Below are positions 33,859-43,155 of a stretch of DNA of 64,000 nucleotides, piece after piece. Numbering within the stretch: the first letter of the stretch is position 1; the number at the start of each line of letters is the position of its first letter. The notes under the pieces are model-generated. The model saw nothing but the letters and a program-made list of their open reading frames with translations. It was not told the DNA's origin and did not search any database. The position numbers were made by a program, and so were the translations under genes. The DNA comes from Spirochaetaceae bacterium (lineage in GTDB: Bacteria; Spirochaetota; Spirochaetia; DSM-27196; PWMO01). The stretch is from contig RECP01000045.1 of the NCBI GenBank assembly GCA_007693945.1, forward strand, positions 23,538 to 87,537, in the 5' to 3' direction.

Positions 33859-35480
33859 AACGGCCGGCAGCGTGGATCATCGTCTGTGGATTCCTGCTCT
33901 TGCTGATACCGCCGGTTATCGCGGTACTGGGCGCCGGTGTGATTGATCTGGGTCCAACTGCCTGGCTTGAACGCGTAAGGGCGGTGCTGCAGCGTCCCGG
34001 TACCTGGCGCAGTCTGCGCTTTTCCGTGCTGCAGGCCGCCGTATCGGCGCTGGTCTGTGTCGTGCTGGCACTGCCGGGCGCCTACTATCTGTCTCACTAT
34101 TCTTTTCCGGGCAAGCGCGTGGTTCAGAGCCTGAGCCTGTTGCCCTTTGTGCTGCCGAGCCTGATTGTCATCCTGGCGGTTCTGAGTTTCTACGGGCGCA
34201 ACGGAGTGTTGAACCAGCTTCTGGGAACCGACCTGGTGATAGTCTACTCCCCGGTCGGAATCGTCATCGCGCACGTGCTGTTCAATATCTCGGTTGGACT
34301 TCGTATCATCGCCGCCGGCTGGATGGAGGTCGACGAGCGCTATCGTGAAGTCTCGGCCGGTCTGGGGGAAGGACCGCTGGGGCGGCTATGGCGGTTGCAT
34401 CTGCCGCTGCTGCTGCCGGCGATCCTTGGCGCCGGCGGCATCATCTTCTTGTACTGTTTCGTCAGCTTCGGGATTGTGTTGATCTTTGGCGGGGTTCGCT
34501 GGGCAACCCTGGAGGTGCGCATCTATCAGGAGATGTTCGTCAACCTCAACCTGGCTGCCGCCGGCGCGCTGGCTGCGCTGCAACTTGGCGTATGCGCGGC
34601 ACTGGTGTTTGTGCTGCAATGGACTTCGGCTCGCCGCAGGACCGGCTCCCGTCGAGGGCGACGGTTTCGCGTACGCCAATGGAACGTTCTGAAACCGATC
34701 ACGCGCGTCATCTGCACGATCTACTGGGCGGCGGTTGCGCTGTTCTTCTTCTCCCCGCTGGCGGCGATCGTAATCCGCGCGTTTCGGCCGGCCGACCGCT
34801 GGAGCACGGCAGCGTTCACGGCTCTGTTGACCGGCCGGGTTGGCGATCGCGACATTCACGAGATTATCCGTGCCGATCTCGGTGAACTGATTCGCACCAG
34901 TCTCGGTATTGCGCTGGTAACCGCCGCGCTCACCACTGCGGTGGCCTTCGCGGCGGCACGTGCTGTGCGCGGCCAGCGCGTGCCGCTGCTCGACGCCGTG
35001 ACCAGCCTGCCGCTGGCGGTCTCCAGCGTCACCTTCAGCCTGGGTATCTGGTTACTGGGTTCGCGAATTGCTCCCGGTATCTTTCTGATATGGATCACTC
35101 AGAGCCTGATGGCGTTTCCGTTGGTCTTCCGCAGCGTACGGAACGTCACGGATACGTTCCCGTTGCGCTATACCGAGACCGCGCAGAGTCTCGGGGCGCC
35201 GCTCTGGTTCCGGATACGAACTCTTGAGATTCCGATTCTGTGGCGTGGCCTGGTGAACGCGTTCACGTTTGCCTTTGCCCTGAGCCTTTCAGATTTCACG
35301 GCGGTGTTCACCATCGGACGGGGAGAGATCGTCACGTTTCCGGTAGCGATGTACCGCCTGATCGGTTTTCAGAGTTTCGATGTTGCACTTGCGCTTGGAG
35401 TATGGTACATCGCGATAGTCGCGCTGGTGTTCGCGATCATTGATACAACGTCCTACGCACGCGAGGGGCAGGGGCTGTGA
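33825..35480 (+). CDS. thiP: Thiamine ABC transporter permease
   Basis: A 551-residue double-length permease with two binding-protein-dependent transport domains, each with about six helices and an EAA-type loop (VDERYREVSAGLGEGPLGRLWRL in the first; RYTETAQSLGAPLWFRIRTLEI in the second). This fused arrangement is typical of ThiP. The start is uncertain. ATG 33825 overlaps thiB by 34 bases and has no ribosome site, while the strong AGAGGTG lies before a CTG at 33855 that overlaps the thiB stop. It forms the membrane channel for thiamine uptake. Confidence 0.9.
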   Translation: MAGGLGRGDALKRPAAWIIVCGFLLLLIPPVIAVLGAGVIDLGPTAWLERVRAVLQRPGTWRSLRFSVLQAAVSALVCVVLALPGAYYLSHYSFPGKRVVQSLSLLPFVLPSLIVILAVLSFYGRNGVLNQLLGTDLVIVYSPVGIVIAHVLFNISVGLRIIAAGWMEVDERYREVSAGLGEGPLGRLWRLHLPLLLPAILGAGGIIFLYCFVSFGIVLIFGGVRWATLEVRIYQEMFVNLNLAAAGALAALQLGVCAALVFVLQWTSARRRTGSRRGRRFRVRQWNVLKPITRVICTIYWAAVALFFFSPLAAIVIRAFRPADRWSTAAFTALLTGRVGDRDIHEIIRADLGELIRTSLGIALVTAALTTAVAFAAARAVRGQRVPLLDAVTSLPLAVSSVTFSLGIWLLGSRIAPGIFLIWITQSLMAFPLVFRSVRNVTDTFPLRYTETAQSLGAPLWFRIRTLEIPILWRGLVNAFTFAFALSLSDFTAVFTIGRGEIVTFPVAMYRLIGFQSFDVALALGVWYIAIVALVFAIIDTTSYAREGQGL

Positions 35481-36514
35481 TCGAACTGGATGACGTGCGC
35501 CGAGTCTATGACGATTTCTCGCTGACACTCTGTTTCAGTGTAGCCGATGACGAAATTCTGGCTCTACTCGGGTCGAGCGGCAGCGGCAAGACCACGACCC
35601 TGCGCATCATTGCCGGCTTCGAACGCCTGGACAGCGGTCGTTTGCTGATCAACGGAGTGGACATGGCCGACGTGTCGCCGCAGCAGCGCGAGATCGGCTA
35701 CGTCTTTCAGGACTACACGCTTTTCCCGCATCTCAACGTCGAGCAGAACGTTGCCTACGGACTGCGCGTGGCCGCGGTTGCGCCACTCGAGCGTCGCCGC
35801 CGCGTCGCGGAATTACTCGAGATGGTCGATCTTGCGCAGTTCGGCAAGCGCGCCGTGCATACGCTGTCGGGCGGCGAGCAGCAGCGGGTTGCCGTTGCCC
35901 GCGCACTGGCGCGTAAGCCGCGCGCGCTGCTGCTGGATGAGCCGTTCTCGGCAATCGATAGCGACCTGCGCGAGGATCTGCGCCGGCACCTGATGCGGGT
36001 GCAGCGCGCGCTGCGTGTTCCCACAATCTTTGTTACCCACAGCCGCACCGAGGCGCTCTCGGTAGGCGACCGCATTATCGTACTGCGCGCGGGGGCAATC
36101 GATGATCAGGGAACGCCGCAACAGCTCTACCAGCGACCACGTACCGCCTACACGGCACGTTTCCTGGGACGCGCCAACATCATCCGGACAGCTCAGTTGT
36201 CAGCGTATGGTTTCGGAACGGCGGGCGGCGGTGATCAGACGTCGGCAGATGCGGAACTGCTGATGATTCGCCCGGAGCACGTCGTGCTGCGGCCCGCCGA
36301 GCAGACGGCCGAGACGGCCGAAGCGGCGGCGGTTACCTTTCCGGCGCGGGTCGTGCGGTCCACCTACCACGGCCTGTACCGCGAGTATGAGCTTGAAACC
36401 GCGATTGGACCGCTCTACGCGGTCAGCAATCGTGAGTTTAGTGACGGTTCTTCGCTGGTTGCGGGCTTTCCTCCGAGCCACCTGACACCGGTAGCGCCCG
36501 ATGCTCTGCGATAA
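35477..36514 (+). CDS. thiQ: Thiamine ABC transporter ATP-binding protein
   Basis: A 345-residue ABC ATPase. Walker A is LGSSGSGKTTTLR (about 29-41), the signature LSGGEQQRVAVARAL (about 131-145), and Walker B LLLDEPFSAID. The C-terminal 110 residues form a TOBE-like regulatory domain, longer than the roughly 230-residue E. coli ThiQ. The GTG start overlaps the thiP stop by 4 bases (GTGA). It energises the ThiBP importer. Confidence 0.9.
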   Translation: MIELDDVRRVYDDFSLTLCFSVADDEILALLGSSGSGKTTTLRIIAGFERLDSGRLLINGVDMADVSPQQREIGYVFQDYTLFPHLNVEQNVAYGLRVAAVAPLERRRRVAELLEMVDLAQFGKRAVHTLSGGEQQRVAVARALARKPRALLLDEPFSAIDSDLREDLRRHLMRVQRALRVPTIFVTHSRTEALSVGDRIIVLRAGAIDDQGTPQQLYQRPRTAYTARFLGRANIIRTAQLSAYGFGTAGGGDQTSADAELLMIRPEHVVLRPAEQTAETAEAAAVTFPARVVRSTYHGLYREYELETAIGPLYAVSNREFSDGSSLVAGFPPSHLTPVAPDALR

Positions 36515-36520
36515 TCGGCG

Positions 36521-36567
36521 CCGCCTGCGCCCGCCCGACGGACGCAGGCGGAGGCCGGCATCGGTTT
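36521..36567 (+). terminator. Terminator of the thi operon
   Basis: The stem CCGCCTGCG (36521-36529) / CGCAGGCGG (36543-36551) is followed after 12 bases by TTTT (36564-36567). The T run is displaced, so termination efficiency is uncertain. Confidence 0.5.
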
Positions 36568-36613
36568 TCTCTGCCGCGCATTTGCGCTACACTCAGCGGC
36601 CGGGAGGAACTCG

Positions 36614-37870
36614 ATGACGGCAATAGAACCTGTCTACGTCGGCCCGCACGCCATAGCCGAGGCGCAGCGGTTTTGCCGCCGTTACGCAGACCGCACAATG
36701 GTCCTGGTGGCTGACACAAACACCTACGCAGCCGCCGGTCAGGCGCTGAATGACGCCCTGCAGCGCGCCCGCCTTTCCGTGCACGCCATTATTCTCACCG
36801 GTGACCATATCCACGCCGATGATACCGCCCTTGGACGCGTCCTGGCGCACAGTCCGCGCGGCGATGCGCTCTTCATCGCGGTGGGCTCAGGCACCGTGAC
36901 CGATATCACACGCTATATCAGCTACCGTCTCGGGATGCCGTTTGTATCGCTGCCGACGGCAGCATCGGTTGACGGCTACGCCTCTCCGGGTGCACCGCTG
37001 GTCATAGAGGGAATCAAGAGCACGCATCACAGCCAACCACCGCTGGCGATCTTTGCCGACATTGACGTGATCCGACGGGCTCCGCCGCGGCTGACTGCGG
37101 CCGGTGTCGGCGACATGCTGGCAAAGACCACCTCTACAGCGGACTGGAGACTCGGGCGGCTGCTGTGGGACGAACCGTACGACGACACGATTGCTGAACG
37201 TTCACTGACAGCTGCCCGGGAGTGTATCGACAGCGTTGACGAGATCGCGACGCAATCGGAAAGCGGGTTGCGCCGTCTGATGGATGCGCTGGCGGAGTCC
37301 GGGCTCTGTATGCTTGACTTCGGAGATTCACGCCCGGCATCGGGGGCCGAGCATCACATTTCACACCTGTGGGAGATGTTCAGTCTGCGGGATGGTGGTC
37401 GACAACCGCTGCACGGCGAGCAGGTCGGCGTGGCAACGATTCTGGCAGCACGTCTCTACGCGCGGCTGCGTGAGCTGACGCGCGTGGAAGTCGAGCGCAT
37501 GCTGACCACAAGCCGGCCTGTCGGTCGCGCAGAGCAGATAGCCGAAATTGAAGCCGCCTACGGAGCGCTTGCGCCTTCCATCGTGAGCAACCACGCCGCG
37601 TTCCTCGAGATGACGAACACACGGTACACGAGGCTGTGCCGTGCCGTGATCACGCAGTGGGACCATGTTCAGGCCCTTGCCGCCGGTGTCCCGGCGCCGC
37701 AGCAGCTCGAGCAGATCCTGCGACGCGTCGGAGGTCCAACCACCACCGCCCAGCTCGGTTTTCCCGAGCTTCAGGTACGTGCCGGCGTTGTCTGCGGCCA
37801 CTATCTGCGCGAACGCTTCACGGTAATCAAGCTGGCGCGCCTGCTGGGCCTGAGCGTCTATCCGCTCTGA
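36614..37870 (+). CDS. sn-glycerol-1-phosphate dehydrogenase family protein (AraM/EgsA-like), copy 2
   Basis: A 418-residue dehydrogenase. Blocks are LFIAVGSGTVTDITRYIS, SLPTAASVDGYASPGAPLV, the metal Asp in GVGDMLAKTTSTADW, and metal His in SGAEHHISHLWEM and PLHGEQVGVATI. It shares the general plan of the homologue at 28.4-29.7 kb, but the two are well diverged, so they probably differ in substrate or partner. Prenyl-glycerol lipid, carbohydrate or glycerol-1-phosphate teichoic-type products are options. GGGAGG precedes the ATG. The gene ends 5 bases before the convergent gcvTP stop, with no room for a terminator. Confidence 0.85.
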   Translation: MTAIEPVYVGPHAIAEAQRFCRRYADRTMVLVADTNTYAAAGQALNDALQRARLSVHAIILTGDHIHADDTALGRVLAHSPRGDALFIAVGSGTVTDITRYISYRLGMPFVSLPTAASVDGYASPGAPLVIEGIKSTHHSQPPLAIFADIDVIRRAPPRLTAAGVGDMLAKTTSTADWRLGRLLWDEPYDDTIAERSLTAARECIDSVDEIATQSESGLRRLMDALAESGLCMLDFGDSRPASGAEHHISHLWEMFSLRDGGRQPLHGEQVGVATILAARLYARLRELTRVEVERMLTTSRPVGRAEQIAEIEAAYGALAPSIVSNHAAFLEMTNTRYTRLCRAVITQWDHVQALAAGVPAPQQLEQILRRVGGPTTTAQLGFPELQVRAGVVCGHYLRERFTVIKLARLLGLSVYPL

Positions 37871-37875
37871 TATCA

Positions 37876-40800
37876 CTACGCGATAGCTGCACCCTCTTCG
37901 CTGCGATACGCTTCCAGCGGCGCGCAGCTGCAGACCAGATGCCGGTCGCCGTGTACGTTGTCAATGCGGCTAACCGCCGGCCAGAACTTGTTCTCTCGAC
38001 ACCATGGCGCCGGGAACGCGGCGGTCTCACGGCTGTAGGGCCTGTCCCACGTGCCGGTCATGTCCAGCAGCGTGTGCGGTGCGTTGCGCAGCGGGCTATT
38101 CTCAAGCGGTATTTCGCCGTTGCGGATCTGTTCAACCTCTCCCATGATGCTGATCATGGCGTGACAGAAACGGTCCAGCTCGGCCTTGTTTTCGCTCTCG
38201 GTGGGTTCGACCATCAGCGATCCGTGCACCGGCCACGACATGGTCGGGGCGTGGAATCCGTAGTCGGCCAGCCGTTTGGCGATGTCCTCCACCGTCACAC
38301 CCACCTCTTTCTCCACCGCCCGGAAGTCCAGAATACACTCGTGTGCCACGCGCCCGTTGGGGTCGGTGAAGGCCACCGCTATGTGCGAGCGCAGGCGCTC
38401 GGCGATGTAGTTGGCGTTGAGAATTGCGTGCTCGGTGGCCGAACGCAGACCGTCGGTTCCCATCATGGCGATGTAGCCGTACGAAATCGCCACGACACCG
38501 ACGCTCCCAAATGGGGCCCCGACCACCAGACCGGTCGGTCCCGGATTGTCCAGGGTGCCGGGCAGGAACGGGGTCAGATGCTCGGCGGTGAGTACCGGCC
38601 CCACACCGGGGCCGCCGCCGCCGTGCGGAATGGCAAACGTCTTGTGAAGATTGAGGTGACAAACGTCGGCATCAACGTCGCCGGGACTGGTTATTCCGAC
38701 CTGGGCGTTCATATTGGCGCCGTCCATGTAGACCTGCGCACCGTGATCGTGAGCGACGCGGATCGCTTCCCGGATGCCGCGCTCGAACACGCCGTGGGTT
38801 GACGGGTAGGTAACCATCAGTGCGGCGAGGTTCTGGCTGTGTTGGGCGGCCTTGGCTGTCAGGTCCTCAAGGTCAATGTCACCGTTTGCGGCGCTGTTGA
38901 CGACCACAACGTCCATGCCGGCCATGATCGCGCTGGCGGGATTTGTGCCGTGAGCCGAGTCGGGTACCAGACAGACGCGACGATGTCCTTCACCACGGCT
39001 CTTGTGCCACGACCGGATGATCATCAGCCCGGTGAACTCGCCGTGCGCGCCGCTGTTCGGTTGCAGGGTACAGCCGTGGAAACCGGTGATGTCACACAGC
39101 CAGGCCGACAGTTCATCGATCATGATGCGGTATCCGCCGGCCTGCCATGAGGGCGCGTAGGGGTGCAGCGCGGCGAACTCCGGCCACGTTATGGGTACCA
39201 TGGCAGCGGTAGGGTTGAGCTTCATCGTGCAACTGCCGAGCGAGATCATTGACTGCGTCAGTGAGAGGTCGCGGCTCTGCAGGCTGGTCATATAGCGAAG
39301 CAGTGCGGTCTCGCTGTGATAGGTATTGAACACCGATTGTCCCAGGTACGTCGTACTGCGCTCGAGTGAACTCTGCGGCCGGTAACGGGTCTGCTGCACG
39401 TGCCGCTGCAGTTCTTCCTGTCCGACGGGGAACCCCAGCGCGCGCGTGAGCCGCTGCAGCTCGTCCAGGTCGCTCTTCTCGTCGAGCGTGATGCCCAGTT
39501 TGCCGTCTCCATACGCTCGCAGGTTGAACCCTGCCTCAGCGGCGGCCGCGAGCATACGTTGCTGGGCGACGCGATCAACGCAGATCGTGACTGTATCGAA
39601 GATCGATCCCTCGGTTACCGGTACGCTGCGTGCTCGCAGGACGTCGCGCAGGGCGTTGGCCAGCACCGTGATTCTGAGGGCGATCCGGCGCAGACCGTCG
39701 GGCCCGTGATATACAGCGTACATCGACGCCATAATGGCCAGCAGCACCTGTGCGGTGCAGATATTGCTGGTTGCCTTGTCGCGGCGGATATGCTGTTCGC
39801 GGGTCTGCAGCGAGAGCCGCATTGCCGGACGGCCGTCGCGGTCGTGGCTGACGCCCACCAGGCGTCCGGGCAGCAGCCGCTTCATGGCTTCGCGCGCCGC
39901 GAGAAACGCCGCGTGTGGACCGCCGAAACCCATCGGCACGCCGAAGCGCTGACTGTTGCCGACGACAATATCCGCTCCCCACTCGCCGGGAGGAGTAAGC
40001 AGTGTCAGCGCCAGAATGTCGGTTGCCACGATAACCAGGGCCCCGACTGTCTTGACCCTGGCAACTGCCGGGCGGTAGTCGTGGGCGACCCCTGCAGTGG
40101 TGGGATACTGCAGGATTCCGGCAAGGTCACCGTCCTGGACATCCCACTCGTCGTCGGGCGCCACCAGCACCTCGATGTCGAACGGTTCGGCACGCGATTG
40201 CAGATGGGCGATGGTCTGCGGATGAAGATCCGGGCTGAGCCAGACACGGCGCTTGCCGTCGGATGAACGCCGGTTGCGCAGGGCCATCATCATCGCTTCA
40301 GCGGCGGCGGTTGCCTCGTCGAGCATCGATGAGTTGGAAATATCCATCCCGGTAAGCTCGGTTATCATGGTCTGGAAGTTGAGCAGAGCCTCCAGTCTGC
40401 CCTGCGATATCTCAGCCTGATAGGGCGTGTACTGCGTGTACCAGCCCGGGCTTTCCAGAATATTGCGCTGTATCACCGGGGGCGTAATGGTATCCGCGTA
40501 ACCCATGCCGATCAGGCTGCGCAGGATCCGGTTGCGGCCGGCGATGCTCTTCATGCGCTCGAGCAGCTGCTCTTCGGTCAGCGCGGTGGGCAGAACCGGT
40601 GGGCTGGAGCGCAGAATATCATCCGGTACCGCCTGCGCAATCAATTCGTCCATCGAGCCGACACTCAGAACCTTGAGCATCTCGGCACGCTCTGCGGCGT
40701 CGGGGCCGATGTGGCGCCGCGCAAACTCTTTGTGACGGTCCAGCAGCGCGCCCGCAGCCGGTTCACTGCGGTAGGTCGGTTTGTAGACCGGCCCCCGGTT

Positions 40801-41886
40801 CTGGCGCGCGGCGATGATGCGCTGGCGAATACGAACCAGCAGCGGCTCATCGGCCGCCACACCACGGTCCACGTAAGCGTTGGCCACGAATCCGCCGGCC
40901 GAGGGTGCGGGACCGCCGGACACAACAACGCCGACCTCCCTTTCGTCCCGATCCAGTACCGGGTATCCTTCGCGTGGAACCGCCGTATTACTCATGACCA
41001 ACCGCCGTAACGTTCGTGCCGGCTGATCTTGCTTACGCTTGAGAATAGCATCGCGTCCGATGAAGTCGTGCTCGAGGTCACACGCCCAGAGCAGCCTGGC
41101 CTCAACCGCAGTGATATCCTCGGTCAGTTCGTGGCCGTAGAGCGGAAAGCCCGATTCCAGCCGCAGCGTATCACGCGCCGCCAGCCCCACGGGCCCCGCA
41201 CTCACGCCCAGTTCATCGGCGGCCCGGAAAAGCGCCGTCCAGCACGCAAGAGCTGCTTCCGCCGGCAGAAAGAGCTCGAAGCCGTCCTCGCCTGTGTAGC
41301 CGGTACGACCGCACTCGATTGGCGCCGACTGTCGGCTCTCCGGGAAGCCGGTTTGAACGGTGGTTATGCCGAAGCGCGGCAGGTCGATCAGGGCGGGGCC
41401 CAGGACGCCCGCAACCAGCGTCGCCGACCGCGGACCCTGCACAGCGATCATGGCAGTATCAGCGGAGCGGTCCTCCATTGTGGCCCCGCGTGCCGGGAGG
41501 TGCTCTGTAAGCCACGCGACATCCCGTTCACGCCTGGCTGCGTTCACGGCAATCAGGAAGTGCTCGGCACTCAGTCGATAGACGAACAGATCGTCAATCA
41601 CGCCTCCGTCTTCACGGCACAGCAGCGCGTAGCTGCTCATTCCTTCGGCAAGGCGCGCTATATCGGCGCTGACCATCGAGCCGAGCCAATCGGCTGCCGA
41701 GGGACCGTGAACATATACCTGGCCCATGTGCGAGATGTCAAATATACCGACGGAGTTGCGCGTCAGCAGGTGCTCCTGAAGCGCTCCACTTTGATATTGT
41801 ACCGGCATTTCCCAACCGGCAAAACTGGTGAATCGTGCGCCCGCCGAAGCGTGCCATTGATAGAGACTGGTCCGTTGCGCGTGCAT
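37876..41886 (-). CDS. gcvTP: Glycine cleavage system T-protein/P-protein fusion
   Basis: One 1336-residue frame joins two normally separate enzymes. Residues 1 to about 372 are aminomethyltransferase (GcvT): FAGWEMPVQY, GIFDISHMGQV, YTGEDGFELFLP and GLAARDTLRLESGFPLYGHEL. After a linker of roughly ten residues, FARRHIGPDAAERAEML begins a full glycine dehydrogenase (GcvP, about residues 380-1336), with GSCTMKLNP, DGANMNAQVGITSPG and the PLP lysine in NLHKTFAIPHGGGGPG. Lengths match E. coli GcvT (364) plus GcvP (957). ATG 41886 follows GGGGGAAAG; the open frame further upstream lies inside the riboswitch. No gcvH or lpd gene is in the window, so those partners must be elsewhere. Glycine is degraded to CO2, ammonia and methylene-tetrahydrofolate. 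Confidence 0.92.
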   Translation of the reverse strand: MHAQRTSLYQWHASAGARFTSFAGWEMPVQYQSGALQEHLLTRNSVGIFDISHMGQVYVHGPSAADWLGSMVSADIARLAEGMSSYALLCREDGGVIDDLFVYRLSAEHFLIAVNAARRERDVAWLTEHLPARGATMEDRSADTAMIAVQGPRSATLVAGVLGPALIDLPRFGITTVQTGFPESRQSAPIECGRTGYTGEDGFELFLPAEAALACWTALFRAADELGVSAGPVGLAARDTLRLESGFPLYGHELTEDITAVEARLLWACDLEHDFIGRDAILKRKQDQPARTLRRLVMSNTAVPREGYPVLDRDEREVGVVVSGGPAPSAGGFVANAYVDRGVAADEPLLVRIRQRIIAARQNRGPVYKPTYRSEPAAGALLDRHKEFARRHIGPDAAERAEMLKVLSVGSMDELIAQAVPDDILRSSPPVLPTALTEEQLLERMKSIAGRNRILRSLIGMGYADTITPPVIQRNILESPGWYTQYTPYQAEISQGRLEALLNFQTMITELTGMDISNSSMLDEATAAAEAMMMALRNRRSSDGKRRVWLSPDLHPQTIAHLQSRAEPFDIEVLVAPDDEWDVQDGDLAGILQYPTTAGVAHDYRPAVARVKTVGALVIVATDILALTLLTPPGEWGADIVVGNSQRFGVPMGFGGPHAAFLAAREAMKRLLPGRLVGVSHDRDGRPAMRLSLQTREQHIRRDKATSNICTAQVLLAIMASMYAVYHGPDGLRRIALRITVLANALRDVLRARSVPVTEGSIFDTVTICVDRVAQQRMLAAAAEAGFNLRAYGDGKLGITLDEKSDLDELQRLTRALGFPVGQEELQRHVQQTRYRPQSSLERSTTYLGQSVFNTYHSETALLRYMTSLQSRDLSLTQSMISLGSCTMKLNPTAAMVPITWPEFAALHPYAPSWQAGGYRIMIDELSAWLCDITGFHGCTLQPNSGAHGEFTGLMIIRSWHKSRGEGHRRVCLVPDSAHGTNPASAIMAGMDVVVVNSAANGDIDLEDLTAKAAQHSQNLAALMVTYPSTHGVFERGIREAIRVAHDHGAQVYMDGANMNAQVGITSPGDVDADVCHLNLHKTFAIPHGGGGPGVGPVLTAEHLTPFLPGTLDNPGPTGLVVGAPFGSVGVVAISYGYIAMMGTDGLRSATEHAILNANYIAERLRSHIAVAFTDPNGRVAHECILDFRAVEKEVGVTVEDIAKRLADYGFHAPTMSWPVHGSLMVEPTESENKAELDRFCHAMISIMGEVEQIRNGEIPLENSPLRNAPHTLLDMTGTWDRPYSRETAAFPAPWCRENKFWPAVSRIDNVHGDRHLVCSCAPLEAYRSEEGAAIA

Positions 41887-41904
41887 AGCTTTCCCCCTGG
41901 CCGG

Positions 41905-42112
41905 TCGCTCTGTCCACTGACCTGAGAGAATTGCCCGCAACGGGGCTTACCCCTTCGGTGCGCCGCGAGCCTGACTTAGACCTCCACGACGACTCTCCAG
42001 AGCGTTGCACGCGCTCCATCGATCCGTTTGCCTGAGAGTTTCGGACGCAAACACGCCACGTTTGCTCCTTGCACCTTCGGCGGCGGTCCGTTACGACCGC
42101 ACTCTCTCGACG
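41905..42112 (-). ncRNA. Tandem glycine riboswitch
   Basis: Two glycine aptamers follow each other on the minus strand. Aptamer 1 has GAGAGAG near 42106, CCGCCGAAGG (42080-42074 core) and CTCTCAGGCAAA (42038-42027). Aptamer 2 has GGAGAG near 41996, CACCGAAGG (41958-41952 core) and CTCTCAGG (41928-41921) followed by a GGACAGAG segment. The ribosome site of gcvTP starts about 10 bases after aptamer 2, so glycine binding probably frees or exposes it and switches the gene on. Confidence 0.93.
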
Positions 42113-42132
42113 GAACCTTATACTGTACGCTC

Positions 42133-42162
42133 AGTATCGGGGATGACACCCAGAATTGTCAA
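42133..42162 (-). promoter_or_regulatory. Promoter of the glycine riboswitch/gcvTP transcript
   Basis: TTGACA (42162-42157) and GATACT (42138-42133) with an 18-base spacer place the transcript start near 42126, just before aptamer 1. Confidence 0.55.
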
Positions 42163-42240
42163 TCAGAAAAGCAGCGCAACGGCGCGGCCGCGTTCGGGAG
42201 GCGGCAGCGGCTGATTTGCGGTGCCCGCCGGCGGTGTAAG

Positions 42241-42501
42241 CTATTCGCGCCTTTGCTGGTCTTCCCCTTCGGTATCGTCCGGGTCCTGCTCATCAGGGTC
42301 TTCGGCGCCCTCGTCCTCGTCGGCTTCCTCGACAAAGCGCTGATCCACCGGACCGCCGGGAGTGAGGTACTCAAGGTACGACTTGTCATCTTCCGGGGCG
42401 GTGGGTTCCCTGTTCTGCCGCCGCTTGCGCTTTTCTTCCTGTTTGCGCTGCTTGTCTAGTTGTCTGCGGCGTTTATCACCTTTAAACGATCGTCTGGCCA
42501 T
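42241..42501 (-). CDS. Small highly charged protein of unknown function
   Basis: An 86-residue protein with a strongly basic N-terminal half (ARRSFKGDKRRRQLDKQRKQ and KRKRRQNRE) and a strongly acidic C-terminal half (EEADEDEGAEDPDEQDPDD), joined by SYLEYLTPGGPVDQRF. GGAGGG lies 8 bases before the ATG. The polarity suggests a nucleic-acid or ribosome-associated protein, or a disordered chaperone-like factor; no family is recognised. It lies 138 bases downstream of an RNA-binding protein gene on the same strand, separated by a hairpin (42541-42571). Confidence 0.7.
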   Translation of the reverse strand: MARRSFKGDKRRRQLDKQRKQEEKRKRRQNREPTAPEDDKSYLEYLTPGGPVDQRFVEEADEDEGAEDPDEQDPDDTEGEDQQRRE

Positions 42502-42540
42502 ACATGCCCTCCGCCGGAAGTCGAGGATTCGTGAAGAACC

Positions 42541-42571
42541 GGGCGACCGGAATTGCTCCCCGATCGCCCGT
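42541..42571 (-). terminator. Hairpin after the RRM-protein gene
   Basis: The arms CGGGCGA and TCGCCCG are 17 bases apart, downstream of the RNA-binding protein gene on the minus strand. Only a short T-rich stretch (TTCTT) follows, so this is a weak or partial terminator. Confidence 0.4.
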
Positions 42572-42639
42572 ATGTACTACAAAGAAGTAATGGTGCCGTT
42601 TTGTGCGACGCCTAGCGAGGTATTCGCGTTAAGACGTGT

Positions 42640-42918
42640 CTAGTAGCGGCGTGGTCGCGAATCGTAGGCGGGTTTGGGACGTGCTTCGTTTACTTTGAGG
42701 TTTCGTCCTTCAAACTCACCGCCGTCGAGTGCCGATGCAGCTGCTTGTGCCGCCGCGTCATCAGACATCTCGACAAAGCCGAATCCCTTCGAGCGACCGG
42801 TGTCCCGATCCATTACGATATTGAGGGATACAATCTCGCCGTACTGTGCAAACAGAGCACGCAAGTCCTCTTCCTGCGTCGAGTAGCTAAGATTTCCAAC
42901 GTACAGTTTTGTAGCCAT
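42640..42918 (-). CDS. RNA-binding protein with one RRM domain
   Basis: A 92-residue protein that is almost entirely one RNA recognition motif. RNP2 is KLYVGNL (residues 4-10) and RNP1 is KGFGFVEM (residues 44-51), with the aromatic RNA-contact residues present. A short Arg/Tyr-rich tail (KPAYDSRPRRY) follows. Such stand-alone bacterial RRM proteins resemble cold-induced Rbp proteins and bind mRNA. The gene has a roughly 200-base upstream region that could hold a regulated leader, with GAGAGG before the ATG. Confidence 0.92.
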   Translation of the reverse strand: MATKLYVGNLSYSTQEEDLRALFAQYGEIVSLNIVMDRDTGRSKGFGFVEMSDDAAAQAAASALDGGEFEGRNLKVNEARPKPAYDSRPRRY

Positions 42919-43143
42919 TCTCTACATCCTCTCTTGGCCTTCGGTTGACCGTTCTTTCAGGTCCGGCCGACAGTTTCTTTGTACGCGATATGTGAGGTCT
43001 TTTCGGTCAGTCTCTGGGAGTTCAGGACGCGACCCAAAGGGCAGCAAACAGTATCGGCACGAACGCATTATCGCACAACAATTTGAAAAGGGGAAGAGGG
43101 AAAATTCCAAAATCTGCCGGGTGCGTGAAGCGGTGAATCGCGC

Positions 43144-43149
43144 TATACT
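43144..43149 (+). promoter_or_regulatory. -10 element giving a leaderless methyltransferase mRNA
   Basis: TATACT ends 6 bases before the ATG at 43156. No clear -35 box and no Shine-Dalgarno sequence is present. Confidence 0.45.
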
Positions 43150-43155
43150 ATGCAT

